Of a DNA stretch of 64,000 nucleotides, positions 6,828 through 15,067 are shown piece by piece. Below the pieces are notes generated by a model. That model saw only the letters and a list, made by a program, of their open reading frames with translations, did not search any database and had not been told where the DNA came from. Position numbers and translations under genes: made by a program. Source of the stretch: Cellulomonas timonensis (GTDB lineage: Bacteria > Actinomycetota > Actinomycetes > Actinomycetales > Cellulomonadaceae); NCBI RefSeq assembly GCF_900046455.1, contig NZ_FCOT01000012.1, positions 1,033,546 to 1,097,545 on the forward strand. Direction: 5' to 3'. Position 1 is the stretch's first letter. Every line of letters starts with the position of its first letter.

Positions 6828-9791
6828 CTACCCGCTCGGCGTTCCCGCCGTGGCATTGCGGTGCCGCAGGACGCGGCGGGTCACGAGGACCACACCGACC
6901 ACGACGAGCAGGCCGATGACGATCGTCGCGATGATCTGGATGTACACCCAGGTCGGCGGCGTGTAGTCGACCGTGGCGCCCGGCGCGAGCCCGTTCATCG
7001 CGTTGGAGTTCGCGACGGTGAACAGGATGTTGTGCGTCGCCTCGCGGATGTCGCTGACCGCCTTGGCCGAGTCGGTGTCCCCGAAGGACTTCGACGGCTG
7101 GAAGGTCAGCGTCAGGTCCGTGCCCGCGCTGATGCCCTGGTTCGGGTTCATGTACGGGTACAGGTTGAAGTCCGAGATCGCGAAGCCCTCGAAGCCCCAC
7201 TCGGAGCGCAGCACATTCGTCATGAGCGCCTCGGAGCCGCCGGCCCACGTGGCGCCGATGCGGTTGAACGAGCTCATGATGCCGCCCGCGCCGATCGTCG
7301 TCTCCGAGATCGTGCCGTCCGCGTCGGACACGTACTGCACGTCCATGGAGATGTCCTTCACGGCCATCTCGAACGGCTTGAGGTAGATCTCGCGGATCGT
7401 CTGCTCGGTCGCCCAGGTGGCGATGCCGTTGTTGACCCGGTTGGTCTCCTGCTCATTGAGCGCGAAGTGCTTGAGCGTGGTGTACACGCCCTTGGTCGCC
7501 GCCCCGTTGGCCACCGACGTCGCCATCGCGCCCGAGAGGAACGGGTCTTCCGAGTAGTACTCGAAGTTCCGGCCGCCGAACGGCGAGCGGTGCAGGTTGA
7601 TCGCCGGGGCGTACCAGCCGTTGATCTCCTTGAACATCGCCTCGTTGCCGAGCATCTCGCCCATCGCCGCGCCCAGCTCGACGTCCCACGTCTGCGCGAT
7701 GAGGAACTCCGACGGGTAGGCCACGCCGTTGATCGAGGAGTTGATGAACGAGGAGAACCCGGCGGGGCCGTCGGGCTCCGTGGTCTGCGGCTTGGCGATC
7801 GAGCCGATCGCGGCCGTCTGGTAGGCGCCGTTGAGCAGCATCGAGGTCATCTCGTCGACCTCGAGGGAGTCGAGCAGCTCGTCCCACTTCGGGTCGTCCT
7901 TGGCCAGGCCGCGCATGTCGACCAGCGCCAGCTCACTGCCCGCGCCGGTGGTCGGCATCTCGCCGTCGAACTCGGCGGCCACCGCGTCGTAGTCCCAGGC
8001 CTCGAAGCCCGCCTGGACCGCGTCCGCCGCGACCAGCATGTCCGCGGTCGGGGCCACCGGGAACGTCCCAGCGAAGTCCGCGCGGGACATCGACAGGATC
8101 TTGCCGTCGGCCGGCTCGGCGCTGAACTGCGCCGAGACGTCGTCGAACTGGTTGGTGACCTCGGCGAGGTCGCTCGCGCGGTGGTTCTCCCCGGAGTACA
8201 CGACGTCGGAGTCGACCGTGTAGGTGATCGGCTCGATGCCCTCGGCGACGGTGTGCGAGTCGGTGCGCACGCTGATCGCGTAGTCACCGGCCTCGAGCAC
8301 GTACGCGGCGGCGTCCAGGTGGTCGTAGGACGCCATGTCCTCCACGGCCAGCTCCAGCGTGACGGACTCGCTCGCGCCGGGCTCGATCACGCCGGTCTTG
8401 GCGAAGTCGCCCAGGACGACCTCGGCCTTCTCGATGCCGCCCGCGGTGTAGGGCGCGGTGTAGTACAGCTCGACGACGTCCTTGCCCGCGACATCGCCGG
8501 TGTTGGTGACCTCGACGGTCACGGACACGGAGCCGTCCACGTCGCCCGCCTGGGTGTCAGTGACCGCCCAGGTGAAGTCCGTGAAGCTCAGGCCGTACCC
8601 GAACGGGTAGACGACGGCCTCGTCGTAGTCGATGAAGCCCTCGGCCGCGGCGGTCTCGTAGTACCGGTAGCCGAAGTAGATGCCCTCGGCGTAGTTCACG
8701 AACGGCGCGTCAGACGTCACCGTCGCGTTCGACGTCGCGGTCTCGATGGAGGACACCGGGTAGGACGCCTCGATGTTCTGGTAGACGAACTCGCCGAAGT
8801 TCACGAACGTCGGGTCGGCGGTGAAGTCCGCGGCCCACAGGTCCGCGGTGCGCCCCGACGGGTTCACGTCGCCCGAGAGGATGCGGCCCAGGGCGTTGAG
8901 GCCCGTGGCGCCCGGCGAGCCAGCCAGCAGGATCGCGTCGACCTCGGGGTCGTCCTGCAGTGCGCCCATCTCGATGGTCGTGGAGGCGTTGACGACGACG
9001 ACGACGTTCTCGAAGTTCGCCTTCGCCAGCGCGATCAGGTCCTTCTCGTCCTGGTTCAGCTCCAGCTGGTGCTGACCCGCGACGGCGTTGTCATCCCAAC
9101 CGGTCATGTCCTGGGTGAGGTCGCCGCCCTCGCCGCCGGGACGCCCGATGTAGACCACTGCCGCGTCCGAGTAGTCCGCGAAGGACGCCTGCTGCGCCTG
9201 GTAGTCGCCCACAGGCATCTCGCCGATGTCGTAGGTGGAGATGTCGGGGCGGTCCATCTCGATGTACCCGCGCGGGTTCTCCGCCGCGAAGGCCTCGATC
9301 GCGGCGAACACCTGGTCGTTGACCTGGAAGCCGGCGTTCTCGAGTCCGCCACGTGCGGTCACCGCGGAGTTCGTGTCGACCGAGCCGGAGCCCGAGCCGC
9401 CGAAGACCGGGTCCGCTGCCGCGCGGCCCAGCATGGTCACGCTCGCGCCCGAGGCCAGCGGCAGCGACGCGCCCTCGTTCTTCGCCAGGACGATGCCGGC
9501 GCCGGAGATCTCCTCGACGAGCGCCTTCGCGGCCTCGTCGACCTCCTCGATGCTGCCGAAGTCAGCGGAGTAGTACTCGGTGTCCCAACCCGCGGACTCC
9601 TCCGAGTTCGTGAAGGTGTACGTCCCCGACCCGAACTGGGACGCGACCCACCCGCCCGCGATCGACAGCGCCATGTTCGCGACGACGGTGACCACGGTCA
9701 CCACGGCGAGCACGGGCGCCCAGATCCACAGGAACTTCTTGTTCGACATCGGGCTCTTCACCCGATCGGCGTTCTTCGCCCTGGCGTTCAC
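6828..9791 (-). CDS. Membrane-anchored glycoside hydrolase family 3 with reversed domain order
   Basis: A 987-residue beta-glycosidase anchored in the membrane at both ends. A hydrophobic helix (about residues 20-48) opens the chain. Then come a GH3 C-terminal-type domain (about 75-320), a fibronectin-III-like region (about 400-520), and only after that the catalytic barrel (about 640-930) with YAPAINLHRSPFGGRNFEYY, KHF near 774 and nucleophile D874 in AISDFNLYPYM. A second helix (about 945-968) and a basic tail close it. In ordinary GH3 enzymes the barrel comes first; a reversed order is known from Ruminococcus albus and Butyrivibrio beta-glucosidases. GTG 9791 is chosen because it follows GAGGAGGA by 5 bases; ATG 9749 is an alternative. 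With helices at both ends, the enzyme body is presumably outside the cell. Confidence 0.88.
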   Translation of the reverse strand: MNARAKNADRVKSPMSNKKFLWIWAPVLAVVTVVTVVANMALSIAGGWVASQFGSGTYTFTNSEESAGWDTEYYSADFGSIEEVDEAAKALVEEISGAGIVLAKNEGASLPLASGASVTMLGRAAADPVFGGSGSGSVDTNSAVTARGGLENAGFQVNDQVFAAIEAFAAENPRGYIEMDRPDISTYDIGEMPVGDYQAQQASFADYSDAAVVYIGRPGGEGGDLTQDMTGWDDNAVAGQHQLELNQDEKDLIALAKANFENVVVVVNASTTIEMGALQDDPEVDAILLAGSPGATGLNALGRILSGDVNPSGRTADLWAADFTADPTFVNFGEFVYQNIEASYPVSSIETATSNATVTSDAPFVNYAEGIYFGYRYYETAAAEGFIDYDEAVVYPFGYGLSFTDFTWAVTDTQAGDVDGSVSVTVEVTNTGDVAGKDVVELYYTAPYTAGGIEKAEVVLGDFAKTGVIEPGASESVTLELAVEDMASYDHLDAAAYVLEAGDYAISVRTDSHTVAEGIEPITYTVDSDVVYSGENHRASDLAEVTNQFDDVSAQFSAEPADGKILSMSRADFAGTFPVAPTADMLVAADAVQAGFEAWDYDAVAAEFDGEMPTTGAGSELALVDMRGLAKDDPKWDELLDSLEVDEMTSMLLNGAYQTAAIGSIAKPQTTEPDGPAGFSSFINSSINGVAYPSEFLIAQTWDVELGAAMGEMLGNEAMFKEINGWYAPAINLHRSPFGGRNFEYYSEDPFLSGAMATSVANGAATKGVYTTLKHFALNEQETNRVNNGIATWATEQTIREIYLKPFEMAVKDISMDVQYVSDADGTISETTIGAGGIMSSFNRIGATWAGGSEALMTNVLRSEWGFEGFAISDFNLYPYMNPNQGISAGTDLTLTFQPSKSFGDTDSAKAVSDIREATHNILFTVANSNAMNGLAPGATVDYTPPTWVYIQIIATIVIGLLVVVGVVLVTRRVLRHRNATAGTPSG

Positions 9792-9946
9792 TGCATTCCT
9801 CCTCGAGAGCTGACCGCGATCAGGCCAGGGGCGGGACCAGGGAAGTCCGGCTCGGCGCACGATCAGTCGGTACTGCGGCAGGACCGACCCGCATGGGCGG
9901 TCGTCCTGTCCCGCCGCGGGGGCGGGGATCCTGTCCCGCCGGGGCG

Positions 9947-9983
9947 CGAGTGCCCGCCCGCTCTTCGGCGGAGCGGGCACTCG
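9947..9983 (-). terminator. Hairpin terminator after the small lipoprotein gene
   Basis: A perfect 11-bp outer stem (9947-9957 with 9973-9983) is extended by a 4-bp inner stem (9958-9961 with 9968-9971). It lies about 37 bases downstream of the stop at 10020 in the minus direction. Confidence 0.7.
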
Positions 9984-10019
9984 GCCCAGGTAGATCAGAC
10001 GGGCGGGGTGTGCGAGCTA

Positions 10020-10427
10020 TTACTCGGTGACCTCGGTGATCTTCCCGTCCTGGTCGATCTGCCACGTCTGGTCGGTGGCGGCCGAGTCGCCGTCGATCGT
10101 GTACTTGCCGTCCGAGATGTTGACCGTGCCCTGGATCCGCGAGGCGGCGTCCGACTTCGTGTAGGGGACCACCAGCAGGCCGTACTTCACGGTCGGGGCC
10201 TTCACGTCGCTCGCGAGCATGATCTGGGCCCAGGAGTCGTCCTCGGCCAGCGCGTCGGCGACAGCCGTCCGCGCGTTCTCGAGGTCCTCCGCGATGTCGA
10301 CGTCCGCCGCCTGCTCAGCGGAGGCGCCGGAGCCGCCGTCGTCGCTGCCGCACGCTGCAAGCCCGAAAATGCCCGTCAGGCCGACCAGGACGCCGAGGCC
10401 GCTGGTCAGCACCTTGTTTCGCTTCAC
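10020..10427 (-). CDS. Small lipoprotein of unknown function
   Basis: A 135-residue secreted lipoprotein. The signal peptide (about residues 1-25) ends in the lipobox LAAC, followed by a short Gly/Ser/Asp linker and a soluble domain of about 100 residues ending in a beta-rich stretch (KYTIDGDSAATDQTWQIDQ). I do not recognise the family; the shape recalls the small pilin-like or periplasmic domains found beside secreted glycosidases. GTG 10427 is chosen because AAGGAG lies six bases upstream and the signal peptide begins there. The gene lies between two GH3 genes, each followed by its own terminator, so it may help the GH3 enzymes bind substrate. That is inference only. Confidence 0.75.
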   Translation of the reverse strand: MKRNKVLTSGLGVLVGLTGIFGLAACGSDDGGSGASAEQAADVDIAEDLENARTAVADALAEDDSWAQIMLASDVKAPTVKYGLLVVPYTKSDAASRIQGTVNISDGKYTIDGDSAATDQTWQIDQDGKITEVTE

Positions 10428-10475
10428 TTCTACTCCTTGATGAGTTCTGGCCCCGGGCCCACCCCGCGGCCGGTT

Positions 10476-10513
10476 CCGGGGCGGCCGGCGGCATGTGCCG
10501 CCGACCACCCCGG
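10476..10513 (-). terminator. Long hairpin terminator after the lipoprotein GH3 gene
   Basis: Two stacked stems, 9 bp (10476-10484 with 10505-10513, one G-U pair) and 8 bp (10486-10493 with 10496-10503), form an almost continuous hairpin just downstream of the stop at 10530. Confidence 0.7.
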
Positions 10514-10529
10514 GTTGTGCTCGCGCGGA

Positions 10530-12923
10530 CTAGTCCGCGATCACACCGGCGTAGTTCAGGCCGAAGCCGAATTCGTAGGCGTTGCCAGCCGAGTCGACGT
10601 ACACCTCGGTGTCCTCGCCGACGTCCTCGAGCTGCGCCTCAACCGCGTCCATGGAGGCGGGGAAGCCGATCGGCAGGCGCCCCTGGGGCTCGGACAGGCC
10701 GAGCGCCACCTCGATGAGCGCCTGGTCGCTGATGCCGAAGCCGACCAGGATCGCGTCGGACTTCGCCTCGAACTCCGTCGGGACCGTCGGGTTGTTGGCC
10801 TTCAGGACCGTGATGACCGGGATGTCCTTGCCGGAGGCCTCGACGGCCGCCACGGCACGCTCGAACGCGTCGAGGTCCGACTCGTTGGCGATCCGCGAGG
10901 TCTTGCCGAAGTAGGACCGGTTCTCCTTGGAGCCATCCGCGAGGATGTCGCCGGCAATCGAGGTCGTCCGGACGTTCGCGCCGTCCGCGGTGTACGGGCG
11001 GTACTGCAGCGACAGCGGGTAGAACTCGCCCGTCTCGGTGTCGAGCCCGGCGTTGGTGAAGTTGCCACCGTTGTTCGGGCTGCTCATGCCGACCAGCACC
11101 AGGTCGACGTCGCTCAGGTCGGGCGCCGTGTAGCTGACGACCTGCTCGTTCTCGTCCAGGACTGCCTCGTCGGTGACGACCTTCGCGAAGTACTGCTCGG
11201 CGGTCTCGATGTCCAGGCCAGGAGCCTCGAGGTACTCGGCCGGGCCGAAGGCGCCGGCGAAGCCCGTGTTGTACGAGCGCGGGATGTAGACGGTCTTGTC
11301 CTTCCACGCCGCCGCGTCGGCAGCGGAGATGGTCTCGCCGTCGTTCTTGACCATGACAGCCGAGTCGAGCTGCGCCTGGTAGCCGGCGTCGACCTTGTCG
11401 GCGCTGGCGACGATCTTCCGCGACTCGTCGAGGTCGAGGTAGGCGTTCTCGTACAGGCCCGGCTGGAACAGCATGTTCAGGATGCGAGTGCCGGTCTCAC
11501 GGAAGCGCGTGTCGGCGTCGATCTCGTTCACGCCGGCCTCGAAGTCGGCCTGCCACAGCGCGTGGGCCGCGAGGACCGGAGCGACCTCGTTGTTGCCACC
11601 GAACATGTCGTGGCCGGTCTTGAGGATCGCGTAGTGGCGCTCGTCCACCGAGAGGTCGCCGGCGCCCCAGGCGGTGCCGCGCTTGGACTCCGGGTCGGTC
11701 ACGGACTTCGTGACGCTCCAGTCCGTGACGACGACGCCCTCGTAGCCGTTGTCCCCACGCAGGAGGTTCATGCGGCCCGAGTCGTACGCCGTGCCGACGA
11801 GCTCGTCGAACAGCGGGTCGCCGTTGCCGTCGACGGCGATCGAGTAGGCGCTCATGACGGCCGCCGAGTCGAGCGTTCCGAGGAAGGCCTGGGCGTGGGC
11901 GTCGAAGTTGTCGCCCGGGTACACGCCGAACTTGCCGGCGTTGGTGTGCGACTCGCGCCCACCCTCGCCCGGGCCGTCGCCGGCCCAGTGCTTGATCATG
12001 GCGGCGACGGACTCGGAGCCCCAGCCGTCGGTGCCCGGCGAGCTCTGCAGGCCGTCGACGAGCGCCGCGGCCATCTCGCCGGTCAGCTCGACGTTCTCAC
12101 CGAACGTGCCGTCGACGCGCAGCCAGCGCGGCTCGGTCGCCAGGTCGATCTGCGGGCTGAGTGCCGTGGTGATGCCCAGGGCGCGGTACTCGGCCGAGGA
12201 CATCGTCGCGAAGTTGCTCACGTTCTCGACGTCGAAGGTCGAGGCCAGGCCCAGGTTCGAGGGCCAGCGGGAGATGTCCGCGCCCTCGGAGTTGTAGCCG
12301 CCGGAGCCCGCGGTCGAGCGCGGGTCGGAGCTGAAGTTGACCGGCACGTACGGCATGTCGGCGGTCGCGAGCGACTCGACGTAGGCCTGCATCTGGTTGG
12401 ACCAGGTGACATTCGCCTCGACGTCGTTCGGGCCCGCGTTGAGCACGTTGCGGAGGTTGGACTCCGACAGGTACGTCTTCTGCGCGTCAGTGATCCCGTC
12501 GGCAGGCGAGCGCTCATGCGAGCTGAACAGCATGAGGCCGGCGATCTGCTCGATCGTGAGCTCCTCGCTCAGGGCCGCCGCACGGTCCTGAGAGGTCTTG
12601 CGCCAGTCTTCCCACGTGTCGAGCGTGCCGTTGGCGTTCATGTCCTTGAACGCGAACTTCTTGCCGTCGACCTCCTCGGTGAGCAGCTCGATGCCGCTGT
12701 CCGCGCCGTAGGAGAGGACCGGCCCGTCGCCCGGGTTCGTGACGACCACGAACTCCGTCTTGCCGTCCGTGACCTCGCGCGTGGTGAACGAGTCACCCGC
12801 TGCGCCGTCCGCGTCCGAGGTGCTGGGTGAGCACGCTGTGAGAGCGAACAGGGCGAGACCGGCAACCGCCGCCGCACCCTTGACGTATCCGCCGCGCCGT
12901 CGCGCCGTTGTCGTTGTCTTCAT
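10530..12923 (-). CDS. Glycoside hydrolase family 3 lipoprotein
   Basis: A 797-residue secreted exo-acting glycosidase tethered by lipid. The signal peptide (about 1-31) ends in the lipobox LTAC. The GH3 barrel (about 90-470) contains KHW near 310 and the nucleophile D401 in VVVTDWSVTK; the GH3 C-terminal domain follows (about 510-790). There is no clear fibronectin-III domain, and the protein resembles the ExoP/1,4-beta-glucosidase group more than the two neighbouring GH3 enzymes. ATG 12923 follows the ribosome-binding site AAGGGAAGG and starts the signal peptide. The gene has a long upstream region with an 11-bp direct repeat (13146-13164) and its own terminator. It probably releases monosaccharides outside the cell for uptake. 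Confidence 0.88.
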   Translation of the reverse strand: MKTTTTARRRGGYVKGAAAVAGLALFALTACSPSTSDADGAAGDSFTTREVTDGKTEFVVVTNPGDGPVLSYGADSGIELLTEEVDGKKFAFKDMNANGTLDTWEDWRKTSQDRAAALSEELTIEQIAGLMLFSSHERSPADGITDAQKTYLSESNLRNVLNAGPNDVEANVTWSNQMQAYVESLATADMPYVPVNFSSDPRSTAGSGGYNSEGADISRWPSNLGLASTFDVENVSNFATMSSAEYRALGITTALSPQIDLATEPRWLRVDGTFGENVELTGEMAAALVDGLQSSPGTDGWGSESVAAMIKHWAGDGPGEGGRESHTNAGKFGVYPGDNFDAHAQAFLGTLDSAAVMSAYSIAVDGNGDPLFDELVGTAYDSGRMNLLRGDNGYEGVVVTDWSVTKSVTDPESKRGTAWGAGDLSVDERHYAILKTGHDMFGGNNEVAPVLAAHALWQADFEAGVNEIDADTRFRETGTRILNMLFQPGLYENAYLDLDESRKIVASADKVDAGYQAQLDSAVMVKNDGETISAADAAAWKDKTVYIPRSYNTGFAGAFGPAEYLEAPGLDIETAEQYFAKVVTDEAVLDENEQVVSYTAPDLSDVDLVLVGMSSPNNGGNFTNAGLDTETGEFYPLSLQYRPYTADGANVRTTSIAGDILADGSKENRSYFGKTSRIANESDLDAFERAVAAVEASGKDIPVITVLKANNPTVPTEFEAKSDAILVGFGISDQALIEVALGLSEPQGRLPIGFPASMDAVEAQLEDVGEDTEVYVDSAGNAYEFGFGLNYAGVIAD

Positions 12924-13145
12924 CGACCTTCCCTTGTCGTCTAGCGGCCCTGCCCGCGCGCCGTGGGCGCCGCACCGACCTCGGGCGGAGCACGCGGACG
13001 TGCGCGACACAGCGCACTGAAGCGAACCGAACGCGGCCCCGGACGTCGTGGTCCGGGCGCCGCGACGTCAACGTAGGCACGGCCGTAGCACCCGCCTGGC
13101 GGGGACGCATGTTCTGTCGATTTCGGTGGACGAACAGCAGCGAAT

Positions 13146-13164
13146 ATCACGGAACCATCACGGA
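13146..13164. repeat. Direct repeat with 11-bp period upstream of the lipoprotein GH3 gene
   Basis: ATCACGGA occurs at 13146-13153 and 13157-13164. Half-sites one helical turn apart on the same strand are typical of OmpR-type regulators. It sits about 225 bases upstream of the GH3 start within the 387-base gap 12924-13310, which otherwise holds only a candidate hairpin and no gene. Confidence 0.35.
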
Positions 13165-13185
13165 GACGGGCCTCGGCACAGTCGT

Positions 13186-13216
13186 CCTGCCGCATGATCG
13201 GGCCCATGCGGGCAGG
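13186..13216 (-). terminator. Candidate terminator at the end of the XdhC operon
   Basis: CCTGCCGCAT (13186-13195) pairs with ATGCGGGCAGG (13206-13216) with a one-base bulge, about 95 bases downstream of the xdhC stop. The distance is longer than usual. Confidence 0.35.
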
Positions 13217-13310
13217 CGCAGCCCGGCATCGAGGGACTGCGGCTCAGCCGCGGCGGGCACGTCGAGGAGATGGCCCCCGTCGGGCCGCATCTATCCTCGA
13301 GCGCAGAGGC

Positions 13311-14462
13311 TCAGGCCTGCTGGCTGTGGTGGATGGGCCCGTGGAGCCCGGTCAGCGGGGCGCCCGCGCCACCCCACCGATATGCGACGAGCTCGGCGGC
13401 GATCGAGACTGCCGTCTCCTCGGGCGTTCGCGCGCCTAGGTCGAGGCCCACAGGTGAGGAGAGCCGTTCAAGCTCGACGTCGGTGAGTCCCACCGCGCGC
13501 AGCCGACGGCTCCGGTCCTCATGCGTGCGCCGCGAGCCCATAGCCCCCACGAACCCCAGCGCGTCCGAGCGCAGGGCCACCTCGAGCAGCGGGACGTCGA
13601 ACCGGGGATCGTGCGTGAGCACGAGCAACGCGGTCCTGCGGTCGGTGCGCCCCGCGTCCGCCTCGGCCGCCAGATACTGGTGGGGCCAGGCGACCACGAC
13701 CTCGTGCGCGTCAGGGAATCGCTCCGCGGTCGCGAACACGGGCCGTGCGTCGCACACCGTCACGCGGTAGCCGAGGAAACGGCCCATGGACGTCACAGCG
13801 GAGGCGAAGTCCGTGACCCCCGCGACGATCATCCGGGGTGGCGCGGCGAACACCTCGACGAGGACGCGGCACCCCGTCCCCTGCCGCTCGCCATCAGGAC
13901 CGTAGGCGAGCACGCCAGTGCGCCCGGCGCCGACGAGGCCCTCCGCGTCGGCTGCCACGGCGGCGTCCAGTCGCCCCGCCCCGAGCGATCCCGACACCGG
14001 GAGCTGCCCGCCCCGCAGCAGCATCTGCAGCCCCACACGAGCAGGGTCGGGGTGCTCGACGATGGTGGCCAGGCCCGCCGGGCGGTGCGCCACCTGGTCC
14101 GCGTACAGGTCTCGGGCGAGGGAGCCGGCGCTGGCGGGCGACGCCGTCCCGGGGTCGAGACGGCGCACCAAGATCTCGATCGTCCCCCCGCAGGTGAGGC
14201 CGACCGCGAGCGCGTCGTCGTCGCCCACGCCGTACCTGCGCACCACCGCGGTCCCCGTCACGAGCACCTCTCGCGCGAGCTCATAGACATCGCCGTCGAC
14301 GCAGCCGCCCGACACCGAGCCCACCACCGAGCCATCGGCGGCGACGAGCATCGAGGCGCCCGCCTCGCGTGGCGCCGAGCTCCAGGTCTGCACGACCGTC
14401 GCCACGGCGACTGCCTCGCCTCGGTCCAGGCGGGCGATCGCCTCCGTCAGAACGCCTCGCAT
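13311..14462 (-). CDS. xdhC: XdhC-family molybdenum-cofactor maturation protein
   Basis: Binds the molybdenum cofactor, protects it and helps insert its sulfurated form into xanthine-dehydrogenase-family enzymes in the cytoplasm. The 383-residue protein has the N-terminal XdhC/CoxI domain (about 1-115; SGGCVDGD and LTCGGTIEI contain conserved cysteines) and a C-terminal Rossmann-like XdhC domain (about 190-340). The start overlaps the upstream MobA-like gene by 16 bases. It is the last gene of the long minus-strand chain. The enzyme it would serve is the three-subunit molybdenum hydroxylase at 28.5-32.1 kb in the same orientation, which supports the chain being one functional unit despite the adapter insertion between them. 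Confidence 0.88.
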   Translation of the reverse strand: MRGVLTEAIARLDRGEAVAVATVVQTWSSAPREAGASMLVAADGSVVGSVSGGCVDGDVYELAREVLVTGTAVVRRYGVGDDDALAVGLTCGGTIEILVRRLDPGTASPASAGSLARDLYADQVAHRPAGLATIVEHPDPARVGLQMLLRGGQLPVSGSLGAGRLDAAVAADAEGLVGAGRTGVLAYGPDGERQGTGCRVLVEVFAAPPRMIVAGVTDFASAVTSMGRFLGYRVTVCDARPVFATAERFPDAHEVVVAWPHQYLAAEADAGRTDRRTALLVLTHDPRFDVPLLEVALRSDALGFVGAMGSRRTHEDRSRRLRAVGLTDVELERLSSPVGLDLGARTPEETAVSIAAELVAYRWGGAGAPLTGLHGPIHHSQQA

Positions 14463-15067
14463 GTGGCGCCCCCTCCTGCGGCGCCGACCCGGCCCTGGCC
14501 AGCAGCGTCCACGTCCACATCCACGTCGCGAGAATGGCCCACGTCGCCGCATTCGACCCGCTGCGGCGCATGCTCCGCGAGGTAGGCCCGGGCGCCGCGA
14601 TCACCCTTGGCTGCGTGCGCGGCGCCGGACCAGTGGTCGCGGCCGAGCAGCACGGGATGGCCAGGCACGCCGTCGTAGGCCGCCTGCGCGAGGAGGCTCG
14701 ACCCCTCACTGTCCCGGGCGAGCGCCGCGAGGCGCCCGACCGCGGCCGCGCCCACGCCCGGCGTGTCCACCAGTGTGACGACGACCGCGCGCGCGGCGGT
14801 GCGCTCCAGCGCCCGCAGCCCCGCGCGGAACGACGCCGCCATCCCCTCGTGCCAGTCGTCCGCGACCACGACGTCGACTCCTGCGGGGACCAGCAGACGA
14901 GCCTCCTCGGCGCCGGCGCCGAGCACGACGACGCACGGCGCGCAGCCGCCGTCGAGCAGCGCGTGCGCGCGGTCGGCGAGCCAACCCCCGACGAGCGCCT
15001 TCGGCCGTCCGTACCGGCTGCCCGAGCCGGCGGCGAGGAGCAGGCCGGCGACGTGCGGGGCAGTCAT
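14447..15067 (-). CDS. MobA-like molybdenum cofactor cytidylyltransferase
   Basis: Predicted to attach CMP to molybdopterin, forming the cytosine-dinucleotide cofactor used by CO-dehydrogenase/xanthine-dehydrogenase-type hydroxylases. The 206-residue protein starts with GLLLAAGSGSRYGRPKAL, the nucleotidyltransferase signature G-x-G-x-R-x-G-x-x-K, and has VVVTLVDTPGVG where the family has its metal-binding Asp and VPGHPVLLGRDHW further on. These are features of the MocA/MobA group. It starts with a 4-base ATGA overlap with the F420-dependent dehydrogenase and overlaps xdhC. The C-terminal 30 residues are rich in Asp, Val and Gly and look unstructured. Confidence 0.82.
   Translation of the reverse strand: MTAPHVAGLLLAAGSGSRYGRPKALVGGWLADRAHALLDGGCAPCVVVLGAGAEEARLLVPAGVDVVVADDWHEGMAASFRAGLRALERTAARAVVVTLVDTPGVGAAAVGRLAALARDSEGSSLLAQAAYDGVPGHPVLLGRDHWSGAAHAAKGDRGARAYLAEHAPQRVECGDVGHSRDVDVDVDAAGQGRVGAAGGGATCEAF

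Noticed and set aside
6813..12830. A 2005-codon open frame on the plus strand over the GH3 genes
   Set aside because: It mirrors the minus-strand GH3 genes, is extremely rich in Arg, Gly, Val and His, and has no recognisable domain. Long antisense frames are expected at this GC content.
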